Positions 1-11,347 of a stretch of DNA of 64,000 nucleotides are shown one piece after another. The stretch comes from Mactra quadrangularis (Eukaryota; Mollusca; Bivalvia; Venerida; Mactridae), in NCBI GenBank assembly GCA_025267735.1, contig CM046294.1, positions 1,212,001 to 1,276,000 on the forward strand, in the 5' to 3' direction. The notes under the pieces are model-generated. The model made no database searches, had not been told where the DNA came from, and was given only the letters and a program-made list of their open reading frames with translations. Position numbers and translations under genes: made by a program. Every line of letters starts with the position of its first letter. Positions within the stretch are counted from its first letter, which is position 1.

Positions 1-379
1 TTGATTTGAATGTTGATATATTTGTAAGGCTTATGTAAACAGAAAGAACATGTTACACTGATTAAAACGTTACAAATATTTAAAGTAACATACCAATATA
101 GATTAAGTCTATTTGGAAGCAGAGATATGTTCCTTTAATACAGATAACATAGTACAAACATTGTAATATCAGGGTTTTGGCCTATAATGGTAGGTTCATA
201 CTCTATGTAGATAATGAACATTGGTTTCAGTTTTATGAACTTTCTGGTATTTATTTTTACATTGGCTTTCTGCATGTTTAGTAGCAGACAGTAGCAAATC
301 TTCATTTCAAACTGCCATGGACAATTACATTAAACCTGGCATGTGCAATTAAATAGATAATTATTACTGCAATTATATT

Positions 380-663
380 TATTTATTAGAGTTAACGCCG
401 TATCAACACAATTTAGGTCATTTCATGGCGTCCAGCGCACCTAACCTAGCTTTCCTGGACCATTGTCTATAACCAGTACTCACCTACCCTTCCACAAGGC
501 CGGAAACTTCTCCATATTATCTAATCAATGAAGGAAAATCGACATTATTGTCAAATTTTCATGGAAGGGTATAACCTCCCTGGGTGGGATTCGAACCCGC
601 ACCCCCTCGGGCACGAGTATCCAAATCCCAGTGCGCTACCAACAGCGCTATCGACCCGGGTTA
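380..663 (-). mobile_element. tRNA-derived SINE, full length with target-site duplication
   Basis: Read on the minus strand this begins with a tRNA-like head (about 663-560) that has an A-box-like stretch and a B box GGTTCGAATCC. A unique body follows, ending in GTGTTGATACGGCGTTAA and an A/T-rich tail. A 14-bp direct repeat ACTGCAATTATATT flanks it exactly (366-379 and 664-677), as expected of LINE-mobilised insertion. The perfect duplication suggests a young copy. Related copies lie at 5587-5841, 10493-10724, 40790-41115 and 45011-45291. Confidence 0.85.
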
Positions 664-840
664 ACTGCAATTATATTAAGTCCACTTAACACATTAGCAT
701 GCACACTATGCAGTTTGTGCCATTCAAGTATATGTAATCAGGTTTAGAATTCTATTGATTGGTAAATGTAAGGGAAATTTCCCTTGTACATTTGTATTGC
801 TTCTGTTTGATGTATAATTCCGTGCTTGTATACTCCAGAA

Positions 841-1152
841 ACAAGTAAATCTGTGAGCTAATGCTCACTAGTGATACCCCCGCAGTGAGAAATATGACTA
901 TCATAATGTAACTTTCATTTAACGAAATCTAAAAATATGCGACAAACCGGAAGTAGATGAGCAAGGAGCATGATATCGCTTTACACCACATGGGACTATG
1001 GGATGAAGCAATATGCAAAGTATTAGGCTGCTGCATGTTATAGTTGCTGAGAAAACTGCAACGGAAATTTTGTAACGGACGGACGCACGAACGCACGCAC
1101 GCACGGACAAGGGTAAAACAGTATACCCCCCTCTTCTTCGAAGCGGGGGTAT
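841..1152 (+). mobile_element. Microsatellite-bearing short repeat, copy 1 (long form)
   Basis: First of five copies (others 8515-8788, 23328-23589, 27351-27628, 27863-28135). Each starts ACAAGTAAATCTGTGAGC with a small hairpin GTGAGC-TAAT-GCTCAC, has an inverted ATACCCCCGC / GCGGGGGTAT pair near its ends, and carries a GGAC/GCAC microsatellite of varying length. This copy has about 39 extra bases at roughly 888-926 that the other four lack. Minus-strand frames of 60-70 codons that look alike in every copy come from the repeat itself, not from genes. Confidence 0.85.
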
Positions 1153-2500
1153 AAAAACTTCATGTTTGACAGTGCTATTAGCACTTAGATTTACAATGAC
1201 TCAAAGCTCACACCATGTTATAAACCATTTGAGGCCAAAATATTATGTCCAAACTAGGCGAAAATTTTACAACCAAACCAACTGAGATCAAAACATCCAG
1301 TCAAAACCAGTAAAGATCAAAATATCTAGTCCATGCTATTTGATACAAAAATATTATCTTTTAGTGATTTATACAGAAAAAAATTAAATATTTTCTTTGG
1401 TGCTATTTGAAGTCAAACCATTTCCCTTGGAGGCTTTTGAGAACAAAATATTGTGTTTGACCATTAAGACTAAAATATTTATTTCTCTGCATAATGTTTT
1501 TTGAAGAGCTTCAAATGACTTTTAAATCACTGCCTCAATTAAGACAGAACAAGCAATAACATCCTTAACAGAATTATAAACAAATGCATTTTAAAAGTAA
1601 CATTATGGGTTCAATAAGATCTAATAGTTTCACAAATTGAATGTATATATTGAATTTAATTTGTCCATGCATTGTCAAGTAAACTTGGCACTTCTTCTGC
1701 CCAGAAATTCCTATCGCCTTTATAAAAAAAAGTCCATACTTCAATACTATAACTGTGTCTTTCATTTCTTATCCTACATACTAGCTTTGCCAGTCTGACC
1801 TTCACCATGAGTACAATAAATGTATATATTATGAATATCTTGAATTTCTTATACTGCATAAATTATTCAATACATTGTGAAACAATTTTCTTATAAAAAA
1901 GTTGAAATCAAACAGTTAAATTCTATGTAGTGATTTTAATGGGCGAAGTAAGGAAAATACCACAAACATTGTTGACAGTTTATAAAATAGCCTATGGTAA
2001 GTAACACAGTAAGTTGTATGGGCCAAGGACAGTTTGACCGTTAGATAATTATTTAAATAACACATCTTTAAGTGGCAAGGTAGCTATTATGGCCATTAAA
2101 ATGTAAAGTAAATGTTTTAATTGTCCGAAGATTTCAATTCTGTAGATTTTTACAAATAGATAAAATAGTTTTAAGCTTAATGGGAAACTAACCAAAGTTA
2201 ATCACTTTTGAACATTTTAAAAATACAATTAACAAATAAATGGTAAAAATATTTTTCTAGAGATGGACAATAATGTGTACCTAATGCTTGAAATTTCAAC
2301 AGTGTTTGAACTATAAGTACTTCGAAAAGTTCATGGTTTTATAAAAATAGCCATATATATATAACTGTACTACACTATGTGCCAAATAGTGGACAACTTC
2401 TGTTTAGATCCTAAATGTCATTATGAGGGAGCAAAAAAAAACCTAGCATAGTGCTAACAATACTTTTCTGCAACTATTCAAGAATAATTTGGAAGTCAGT
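1153..2500. other. No gene seen; 3' flank of the host gene
   Basis: AT-rich sequence beyond the predicted 3' end of the minus-strand gene. Open frames on the minus strand at 1574-1859 overlap each other in different frames and have no convincing splice sites. A loose series of related 'caaaatatt' segments at 1225-1450 looks like decayed repeat sequence. Confidence 0.4.
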
Positions 2501-2504
2501 TGTC

Positions 2505-2510
2505 TTTATT
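2505..2510 (-). terminator. Candidate poly(A) signal AATAAA
   Basis: On the minus strand an AATAAA hexamer lies about 140 bases downstream of the predicted stop codon (2648-2650). The position suits a short 3' UTR. The hexamer is common by chance in AT-rich DNA, so this is inference only. Confidence 0.3.
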
Positions 2511-2647
2511 ACCAATTGATCTTAAATTACCAGTCAGTCCATTTTTAACATTTTTATATTCATATCATATGCCAATAAATAATTGTTTGTAGACTTGAGA
2601 TCAAGAATCCATATAATCATAATATAGTATTGTCTATTGACTTTTTG

Positions 2648-2786
2648 TCACAAATCCTTCTTGCCATTTTGCCACTGTCCTCCAATCCAAGGAGGAAACC
2701 CCTCTTCATGATTTTTATTAAATGTTTGTGACATCCTTTCTATACAAAAGTTTAAAAATCTTAACATCTCCCTCTTAGCTTTTTGA
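2648..2786 (-). CDS. Host gene, exon 4: C-terminal coding exon
   Basis: An open minus-strand frame of about 50 codons ends in TGA at 2648-2650 and encodes a protein-like tail (REMLRFLNFCIERM... then PPWIGGQW... ending GKKDL). The frame is too short to be seen in long-ORF scans. If the acceptor is ATACAG|T (exon begins at 2786), the single leading base completes the codon left by exon 3 and gives a 512-residue protein. The acceptor has a poor pyrimidine tract. A second AG at 2819-2820 would put the exon start at 2818 but needs another donor upstream. Family not recognised. The intron to exon 3 would be only 124 bp. Confidence 0.5.
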
Positions 2787-2910
2787 CTGTATGGCAGTTC
2801 TGTGCATTTTGACTTTTGCTATACCTGATATATTTTCAAGCTCCCTTTTTCAATATTAAAAAACAAAAGACCAAGGTGTTTTAAAAAAATCAAAACAACT
2901 ATTAAATTAC

Positions 2911-3076
2911 CTTGGTACATTATTGCATTCATCATTGGTTTCCATGATAATTGTAGATTCTGTTTCATCAATTCCTTCATCTCTTTCAATCTCTTCTACA
3001 TCCATACTGTTCATTGATTGGTTAGAAAATGCAGGTGTCGAATTTGCATGAGAAAATCTGGTGGACTTCTCCATAG
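2911..3076 (-). CDS. Host gene, exon 3: acidic linker exon
   Basis: Minus-strand internal exon. The acceptor is a C/T-rich tract ending ATATATTCAG, the donor is CCAAG|GTAATT (exon ends at 2911), and the frame is open across all 166 bases. Two leading bases complete the codon begun in exon 2 and two trailing bases pass to exon 4. It encodes about residues 413-466 of the model: Ser/Asn-rich at first (FSHANSTPAFSNQS), then strongly acidic (DVEEIERDEGIDETES). No domain is recognised and disorder is likely. The same frame stays open a little further upstream of the acceptor, so a slightly longer exon is possible. Confidence 0.65.
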
Positions 3077-3479
3077 CTGAATATATAGATGGAACATTAG
3101 ATGAGGTTTGTTTTACAGAGCTTTACAAAAGTCTACAGCAGCAATTATTCAGTCATATTATGGCTATGAGTCAATGTCCTTACAATAACTAGTAATGTAC
3201 ATCATTTAAAACATTCTTTTCTGCCATATTTTGGCAGTCTGTTGTCATACTTGGCCTCCTCAATCTCTAAACATAAGATTTTAGATGTAAACCTCAAAAT
3301 ACTAAACATATACCCAACAATGTGACTGTCACAACACTGCCTTTACAGGCCTATTATATTGACATTTAAAATGAACAAATAAAGACATTCAAATCAAAAT
3401 ATTGCAATTACTAAAGCCATCTTTTCTCTTTGATTTGAGCCTACACAATACACAATAATGACTGACCAATGTCATTTAG

Positions 3480-3623
3480 ACATCTACACAATTATCCTTG
3501 ATGTCATCAAACATCAACACAATTATCTCTGATGTCATAAAATATCTACGCAATAATCTCTGATGTCATCAAAACATCTACACAATTATCTCTGATGTCA
3601 TCAAAACATCTAAACAATTATCC
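3480..3623. repeat. Tandem repeat, ~32-bp unit
   Basis: About four and a half degenerate copies of a unit containing CAATTATCTCTGATGTCAT occur head to tail. They lie in the intron between exons 2 and 3 of the host gene. Confidence 0.75.
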
Positions 3624-4493
3624 CACTCTACTCTTTAATTGTATCATGTTTTATAACAATTAATGCAGTGATCACAATTAAAATCCATAGATGGAAATGC
3701 TACATTAGAACTCTGGGGACTTTTTGTACATCAGTGCATTATCTCGGAACTTTTGAAGTGTAAGGTTACAATTTTATATAGATAGCGCTTGGGAGGTACA
3801 TGTATGTATCTTGTGTTGTCAGCAATAATTCAGTTCTATGATAGCATTCTGATGATTATGGTCCATGATATTGGAGATTTGTTATGGTGGTTAATGGATA
3901 AAAATTGCTGTAGAAAAAAATAGGAAAATAACTACTTTTCAAAACAAAGAACTACTTTTTCTGAAAACAAGAAATGTAATGTGGAAACCACATTAAAGCC
4001 GGATTTAAAACCTTAACGCAAAAATTACAAAGGGAGATAATCCATAATAAAGCCAGGTAGAGTTGTGGTTACTGTCTTATTCTGTTCATCACATGGTATG
4101 TTATCACTGTATGAAGTTTCATAAAGATCTGACAATAAATGGCAGAAATATATGAAAAAGAAAAACTTTTTGTTGACAACACCGGATGCCCGACAACCTG
4201 CCCGCCCATGTTTTGCCAAACTATTAGCTGAATTTTTTCGTTGAAAAATCCGGCTAACAAACTATTACAATTTCTTACATCAAAGGACTATTTTTCTGTA
4301 TACAAAGAATGACTTTAAAATGAATTTTTCTCAAAACAAAGAACTACCTTTTCCAGAAAAAGCACTTCATGCACTTGACAAAAGCAGTTGTGTTTTGTCA
4401 CATACAGAAAAAATAGTGCCATTAATTGAATATTCTCATATAAAATCCCATATTTGTAATGTAAGATGTGGAACACAGTGAAAAAAAACTTAC

Positions 4494-4629
4494 TAGATTT
4501 TCTTTTCGGTAGATCAAGAACCAGGTGTCCCGTATATTCAGGTTTTTGATGAATATTATGATCACATTCTTTACACAGTAACATTGGTCTGTTCTCATTG
4601 TTCTTGGTACAACCTGGGTGATGACAAAT
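4494..4629 (-). CDS. Host gene, exon 2: Cys/His zinc-binding-like exon
   Basis: Minus-strand internal exon of 136 bases. The acceptor is a strong pyrimidine tract ending CTATTTTCAG (exon begins at 4629) and the donor is TCTA|GTAAGT (exon ends at 4494). It starts in phase 0, matching the end of exon 1, and leaves one base that exon 3 completes. Residues 367-411 of the model contain Cys368, Cys373, Cys385, Cys388, His393 and His401 in the order C-x4-C-x11-C-x2-C-x4-H-x7-H, with the core LCKECDHNIH. This spacing recalls B-box-type zinc fingers; the assignment is a guess from spacing. A zinc-dependent protein-binding role would be typical of such folds but is not shown here. Confidence 0.75.
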
Positions 4630-4719
4630 CTGAAAATAGAAGAAAATATACTGTGAGAATATTTCATTTGATTTGGAGCTCTTTGTCTGAATTTTGCTTA
4701 GAAAAGCTTTTAATAAATG

Positions 4720-4850
4720 CTTTTTGGAACACAAAGTGTTTTTTGGAACCGATACACAAAGTGTTTTTGTGGAATCTATACACAAAGTGTTTTTTGGAAC
4801 ACAAACACAATGTCCTTTTTGGTACACAAACACAAAGTGCTGGGAACCTA
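4720..4850. repeat. Degenerate minisatellite, ~22-29 bp units
   Basis: Five imperfect units built around ACACAAAGTGTTTTTTGGAA, just inside the intron on the upstream side of exon 2. They produce open frames on both strands that are not genes. Confidence 0.7.
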
Positions 4851-5586
4851 CACACCATTGAGGCAGCCATTTTGAATAAAACAGATGTTCCAAATGTAAT
4901 TAGTCAGTAAGAAAACAAGAACATTTGCTATACAGAGCTTTCTAGCAAAATATTTTGCTACATTTTAGCACTTATTGCACAAGAAGTTTCTAGGTAGCCC
5001 TAATTTGCAATATGCATTGACTTGTACAACAAAATCTTGTAGAAGTTTTCAACCACTGGCAAATGTGGAGTTAGGTCTTGAATTACTTTTTTCTACTTGG
5101 TATTGTAAATTTTTAAGAGTTTGATGAAATGCTGCCCAGGAGTGGAGTGTTTATTAAGTTAAAAATATCATTAAATTGTAGAACAAGCAGAATAGTTTTA
5201 AAGTCAGTATAGTTCATTTCACATTGATTGAAAACACACTTACACAATTTCGCCATATTTAGACGAAGAGCATGAAATTATTAATGTTTTGACAGTTGAG
5301 AAAAAGCAAACTATATATGGCTATATTTAGATTGCAAGACATGATATAGTGACATATATAAACACAGATAAGATAATTGGACAATGTTTCAAACATGCAT
5401 TTAATTAGCATTCATCATTATAAATGTCATCAGCATCCTTAACAAAATGTAAACGAAGATGACACCAGATAATGCTTTTTTTCTGTAGATAACACAATTA
5501 AATTGCTTGACATGTTTTCTTTCTCCACTATCTAATGTTTGGTTAGGTGCAAAAAAAATGTTGAGAGAATACATCAATATGTTTTA

Positions 5587-5841
5587 ACCCGAGTCAATAG
5601 AGCAGTTGGTATGGGTATGGGTCTGAATCCCACTCGGGGAGGTTATACCTTTTCATTGAAAATTTGACAATGATGTCAATTTTCCTCCATTAATATTGTA
5701 AATGGAGAAGTTTCCGGCCTTGTGGAAAGGTAGGTAAGTTCTGGTTATAGACATGGGTCAAGGAAAGCTAGGTTAGGTGCGCTGAACACCGTAAAATGAC
5801 CTCAAATGTGTTGATACGGCATTAAACCCAAAATTAAAAAC
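5587..5841 (+). mobile_element. tRNA-derived SINE
   Basis: Same family as 380-663, in plus orientation. The decayed tRNA head keeps the B-box-like GTCTGAATCCC, and the tail ends GTGTTGATACGGCATTAAA. A 13-bp duplication TCAATATG[T/C]TTTA flanks it with one mismatch (5574-5586 and 5842-5854). Confidence 0.8.
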
Positions 5842-8066
5842 TCAATATGCTTTACAGGTTAATTTGTAATGAATGATGGTGTCATTTGAAAGTACAACTT
5901 GATCATTATAGCAATATGCATTTTGAGTGCATACATGGATGTAGAAAATTCATAGCAATAAAACTTGACATTAATTTATCTGTGCTGAAAAACTTCAATA
6001 TATTGCCAGGACATTAGACCTAATAAGCTTCAAGTGTCTTTTACAGTTTTGATTGTCTCTCTTCTGATACCTAAATCTTCAGAACCACAGCAGGAGGCTG
6101 TGACATATACCCTGTTTTGTTCTTTAAAGTTGATTTACGTACTTAAAACTGGTGGAAGAAGTTTTCATCTTCTAGCTAAAGTAATTAAGTACTGATAAAA
6201 CCAAATTTTCAAGGAAAACTGAGTCGGCAGCCATAAATAAAAACAAACTGTTGAAAAAAGTCCAAAATAAACAACAGAAATACCCAAGAAGCCAAAGGAG
6301 GAGCTCTTGACCAATTAAATGTATTTGGTCTTCAATGTATTTATAAGTCAAACCAAGGACCCTAAATAAAGATCCATCTCTGTTTAAACATTAAACAATT
6401 AAATAATTTTCCTAGTCATCTAAAAATTTAATCCAAAAAAAATATTTTTATCGCCTAGTTAAGTAGTTCAGCTAACAGAAATGTTATTTAAAGATGGCCA
6501 CTTGTCCTATAATAATCATTTCAAAAACACATCTAGAATTGAACTTAAAAACACTGTCAATCAAAACACGTGGAAGTGCCGCAACTGTTGACAATCTACA
6601 AACCTTATTGAAAATCGTGTTTGCTTTAAAATTCAATTTAATACGAAAAATAAGAAGTACAAATAAAAACCTCCCATTGGGCAAATTATCTTTAAATCAT
6701 CATAATTTTTAATAAAAACGTATGACCGCTACTTCACCCATCTACCTCAAATGAAACAGATGATTTATCTATCTAAAAGCCGTAAAAAAAAGAGTCCCCT
6801 TACCCTTGAATTGGTTAGTTTTCTTCGTTTTTTAAAGACAAACATAATGTAAACTCCAAAACTTAATATAATACAAATACCATTACACTTGATACAAGGA
6901 ATAATATAATTTCTCAACCATTTCTTACATTAAAAACTCACAACAAAATTTTATTATCCAAAAATTTGAATAAAATTTGTTGCTGTGGTAACTAATCACA
7001 TTTTTGAATATTTTTCAATAATCCGACAAAGAATTTTGTTTATAATGAAGGTTTACGTAAACTCAGTTGGTCAACATTGAAAATAATCTTTAAACATCCT
7101 ATAAGTATCGTTAAACACAACATATGAATATTTCAAAATTTAAATCTTCTAACGAGTCGTAATCTATCAAACACACTAGAGTTACTTTCCCATGTTGTCT
7201 TTAATTTAAACGTAACGATAAAATCCACTCGATTAAAATTTCAAACAATTATTCACAATTGCACCTAAAGCAGACGTAAAAACTGTTAAACTATTTTGGC
7301 GGGTAATCTAGGTATTTATCTCTGCATGAACCAAGAAAATGACAGTCAGCTGAATTAATACATGGGAAATAAACAAGTAACTAGATTTCAATACTGTTTT
7401 AAGTATATCAGGTACAACAGTAATGTACCCAAAATGTTCAAACATGCTTTTATGGTAAGTATATAAAATAACAATGTAATATTCATAAATAAACTTTATA
7501 ATATATATACACACTAGATATAGGTTAACAGATGAATTTCATTACAACATAACAGTGAAAGAACAGCATTTTTATCACATTGAAATTTAATATTTTATTT
7601 ATTCGGTAACATATGAGTGGTTTTCTAGAATTTTAGTTGAAGGCGTGCTTACAATGAGGCCACGTATAAAAACCACTGCGATACGCGAAATAACATACAC
7701 GTGGGAGTGTCTTTTCTTACACAACATGAACATAAAGTGTCTTATATCATATCGCTTGATCATATCGTTGTCATATATTTTGATTTAGACGACATATTTC
7801 ATCCTCTGTGACTCATAAAACATTGTGTTATAAAATTACCATATGAACAGCCATAACTTTATATCCAGTATATTGAGACAGATAAACTTCGAGACACCCG
7901 CAGGGACTCGTTTAATAATCAAATCCGACTTGAAGGACAACTTTCTTTGAAGAGAAACTATTCAGTACATCATGCAATGCCAACTTGAGAACATGTATTA
8001 TAGTATTCTCTTTTGATAGTGGAATTTAAAGTTTTCAGGATCATCAATCAATATCAAGATTTGCAT

Positions 8067-8457
8067 TAGGGCTGTCATTGATAGAAAATTTTGTATCGAT
8101 ATATCAAAAGGCAAGTATCGGTGATATATCGAGTCAGAAAAGGAGAGTAATAGAAGCTGCTTAGTAGAACTCCAGTCTATAATACTATATAAATTATAAT
8201 GCCTTGATGTTATGCATGATGTTTAAAGGTGTTACAGACATAAAACAAACTGTGTCAGTAACAGGCCATTTCATCTATTCAGGTGAAAAAAAGATTAATA
8301 CAATGCAGAGATGTTAAATTAAATGTCACCATCATTTAGTTTATAGCTTTATAAAATGCTAGATTGTGTCAATATTGCAAATTGTGAATCAATATCGGAT
8401 TGATGTCTGTTAAAAAATCGGTGAAACATTGTATTGCGATTTCCTATGACAGCCCTA
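8067..8457. mobile_element. hAT-type MITE
   Basis: Terminal inverted repeats TAGGGCTGTCA / TGACAGCCCTA bound a 391-bp non-coding body. The 8-bp flanks ATTTGCAT (8059-8066) and ATTTGAAT (8458-8465) match at 7 of 8 positions, the target-site length of the hAT superfamily. No transposase sequence remains. Confidence 0.8.
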
Positions 8458-8514
8458 ATTTGAATGGCTCATTTTTCGAGAACAAACCTTTTTTAACCAA
8501 TGAATTTAGTAATA

Positions 8515-8788
8515 ACAAGTAAATTTGTGAGCTAATGCTCACTAGTGATACCCCCGCCAAAATCTAAAAATATGCGACAAACAGGAAGTAGATGAGCAAG
8601 GAGCATGAAATCGCTTTACACCACATGGGACTATGGGATGAAGCAATATGCAAAGTATTAGGCTGCTGCATGTTATAGTTGCTGAGAAAACTGCGACGAA
8701 AATTTTGTAACGGACGGACGCACGCACGAACACACGCACGGACAAGGGTAAAACAGTATACCCCCCTCTTCTTCGAAGCGGGGGTATA
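8515..8788 (+). mobile_element. Microsatellite-bearing short repeat, copy 2
   Basis: Copy of the family described at 841-1152, short form, lying 50 bases beyond the hAT MITE. The ends ACAAGTAAAT and GCGGGGGTATA are intact. Confidence 0.85.
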
Positions 8789-9345
8789 ATAATGCTGTCA
8801 ACTATTGAGGTTCAGTCAAAGAATGGAAAAAAATTTATCACAATTTTTATTTAACAAATCAGGAAGCATAATAAAACAACTGCTTAATGGTTTCCAATTT
8901 CCGTTGACATGCTGTGAACTTAATGCACTACAGTCTATAAATTGGTGTGTGTCTTGTGGGAGACAACCTGGACTCACTACATCAAGGAATCGAAAATATC
9001 TTTTGGGGAACCAAACATCTACACACAATATACAGTGCTTGCTGTTTAAATGACCTGACTTTCAGGCAACCACTTTTATATCCTAATTTCGTAGAACCTA
9101 AATTCTTTTATCATCATGTGCTGAAAATAACAAATAAACTGTAAAAACTTTAGACTGTACTACATTGTATAATAAAAGCAATTAGCAAAATACTATGTAA
9201 TTAATCAGAACAACTTGTCATTTTCATTTTAACTTCACCAGCTGAATTTTAATATAGGACTTGTTTACAGTGCCATGTGTGATATAATTCTAGAAAACTG
9301 ATGAAAATAAATCCCACACATTTAAACTGAGGTTGAATTTCCAAA

Positions 9346-9862
9346 TACATTCCAAATACAGCATTTCCAAACACAGCATTTCCAAATACAGCATTTCCAA
9401 ATACAGCATTTCCAAATACAGCATTTCCAAATACAGCATTTCCAAATACAGCATTTCCAAATACAGCATTTCCAAATACAGCATTTCCAAATACAGCATT
9501 TCCAAATACAGCATTTCCAAATACAGCATTTCCAAACACAGCATTTCCAAGTACAGCATTTCCAAGTACAGCATTTCCAAATACAGCATTTCCAAATACA
9601 GCATTTCCAAGTACAGCATTTCCAAATACAGCATTTCCAAATACAGCATTTCCAAGTACAGCATTTCCAAATACAGCATTTCCAAGTACAGCATTTCCAA
9701 ATACAGCATTTTCAAGTACAGCATTTTCAAATACAGCATTTCCAAATACAGCATTTCCAAATACAGCATTTCCAAGTACAGCATTTCCAAATACAGCATT
9801 TCCAAACACAGCATTTCCAAATACAGCATTTCCAAATACAGCATTTCCAAGTACAGCATTTT
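9346..9862. repeat. 15-bp minisatellite, about 33 units
   Basis: Head-to-tail copies of GCATTTCCAAATACA run from about 9346 to 9855, with a partial unit after. Variants are few and are all transitions: AAACACA, AAGTACA and TTTTCAA forms. Because 15 is a multiple of three, several frames stay open for about 190-230 codons on both strands and would encode five-residue repeats. The variable sites do not favour any one frame (each has both silent and replacement changes), so this is treated as non-coding satellite inside the intron. Confidence 0.9.
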
Positions 9863-10492
9863 TATACAATTCCAGGAAAATTCTGTAAACTCTCGAATGA
9901 GTATGAAAGACTGCCATCAATACAAAACATATCACAATGTTTAGTAATTAAGTAATAACAACCACATTAATGGAAATCTACCTGATTTAATACATAAAAT
10001 ACTGAAAATTGGGACATAACTAGACTTCATCCTTCTAAATTCACATGTAGTTAGATTAGACTTGCGCCGACCCTTAGAAACGTGAAATATACAGCACTCT
10101 ACCGTAATACATAATGTATAGGACATCAGTCATAAAACACAAGTTATCTAATCTATGTTGCTAACATATATCAATTATTCTTACTGCCTCAAGCCTAAAC
10201 TTCCAAGAAATTTAATTATTTTTCAAGCAAATTTTAGATTTACGTTACTTTCAGTCATGAATACAAGTTGAAAAGTGCCTTTTAAAAAATTTTGGATGCA
10301 CAGTTGATGCACAGCTGAGTAGGATAGCCCCACTATTCTTTGAATAGTCAAGCTAAAAAAAGGATCTTGTCTCAAGGACATTTGGAGGGCACTGTACATG
10401 GTTCAGAAACATATCACATGTATAAGTAGCTTATACATCACATAATTGTATGCAAACTTTGTGTTTGTCACAGTTTGTTTAATTTTGACAGG

Positions 10493-10724
10493 AGCCATGG
10501 CTGTGGTGTAGTGGTAGCATGTCTGACTTCGAATCTGGAGATTGCGAGTTCGAGCCTAGTCGGGGTAGGTCATACCCTATTATATGAGTTGTCGGGTTCT
10601 AGGTAGGGTAAGTTAGTACTGGTGATAGAAAAGTGTCCAGGAAACCTATAGTAAGAAGAGCTGGCCATCGTATATATGACCTAAATATGTGTTGAATACT
10701 AGGTTAAACCCAAATAAAAAAAAC
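10493..10724 (+). mobile_element. tRNA-derived SINE, divergent head
   Basis: The head has an A-box-like GGTGTAGTGGTAGCAT and a B-box-like GAGTTCGAGCC. The 3' body ending ATATGTGTTGAATACTAGG resembles the 3' end of the family at 380-663, so a different tRNA head has been joined to a shared tail. A short TGACAGG repeat flanks it (10486-10492 and 10725-10731). It lies 130 bp before the DIRS element. Confidence 0.7.
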
Positions 10725-10852
10725 TGACAGGGCATTTTTAGTCAAAAATGTATAAAACTCAATAAGATGATGTATTATTTGACAAAATCATAGTTTATGA
10801 ATCAGAACCTCAATATAGACAAGTTCTACATTTTAGACACACATCAATTAAT

Positions 10853-10925
10853 ATTTTATTTCGTCTCACGCTCCAGTGAGTTTACCAAAAGAGATGCGTG
10901 CGCATATCATAGGGTAATACATCAG
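10853..10925. repeat. DIRS left inverted terminal repeat
   Basis: Begins ATTTTATTTCGTCTCACGCT and runs to the ACATCAGT stretch. Its reverse complement occurs at 15642-15715 with differences in the outer third (CCAGTGAGTTTACC versus the right end's CAGGGAGGATATC). Its outer 40 bases are also complementary to the first part of the internal complementary region. Confidence 0.9.
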
Positions 10926-11347
10926 TGTGTTGCAAAATCTTGAAGAGAGAACATCGCTGATATTCTCTCTGGGTGATACACTATTTCACTGTTTACTACG
11001 TGTAGTTACAGTGAGTTAAACTTTACATTTATACATGTACGCGGTACTTGTATTAAAGTTTAACCGTTATTTTACATTGTTACGTGGTAGCAATTACTCT
11101 TACTGCAGTGTTTTTATACACTGAATATAATAATATCGCTTTAGTTAGCGTTATAAATATATGTATAAACCTTTATCAATAATTAAAAATAAACCCTATT
11201 TATATTATACATAAAATTTCGTCTAAGACGAATCAGGTTTATTGTATCTGACTGTTGAGACTGGTCCACGTGGTGGATGGTTAGTACAGTATTCCAACTG
11301 AGAAATACAGTGAACCCGTCTATACTCCTGTTTCCGGTAGATGAAGC

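Noticed and set aside
540..663. Functional tRNA gene (also at 19510, 24960 and 63131)
   Set aside because: B boxes are present but the cloverleaf arms are broken, and each is attached to a SINE body.
6484..6712. Open frames on both strands at the same place
   Set aside because: Mutually overlapping chance frames in AT-rich intron without splice sites.
9249..9935. Long minus-strand frame (about 228 codons) reading as a pentapeptide-repeat protein, with further long frames on both strands
   Set aside because: Produced by a 15-bp tandem repeat, which keeps frames open automatically. The variants do not favour any frame.
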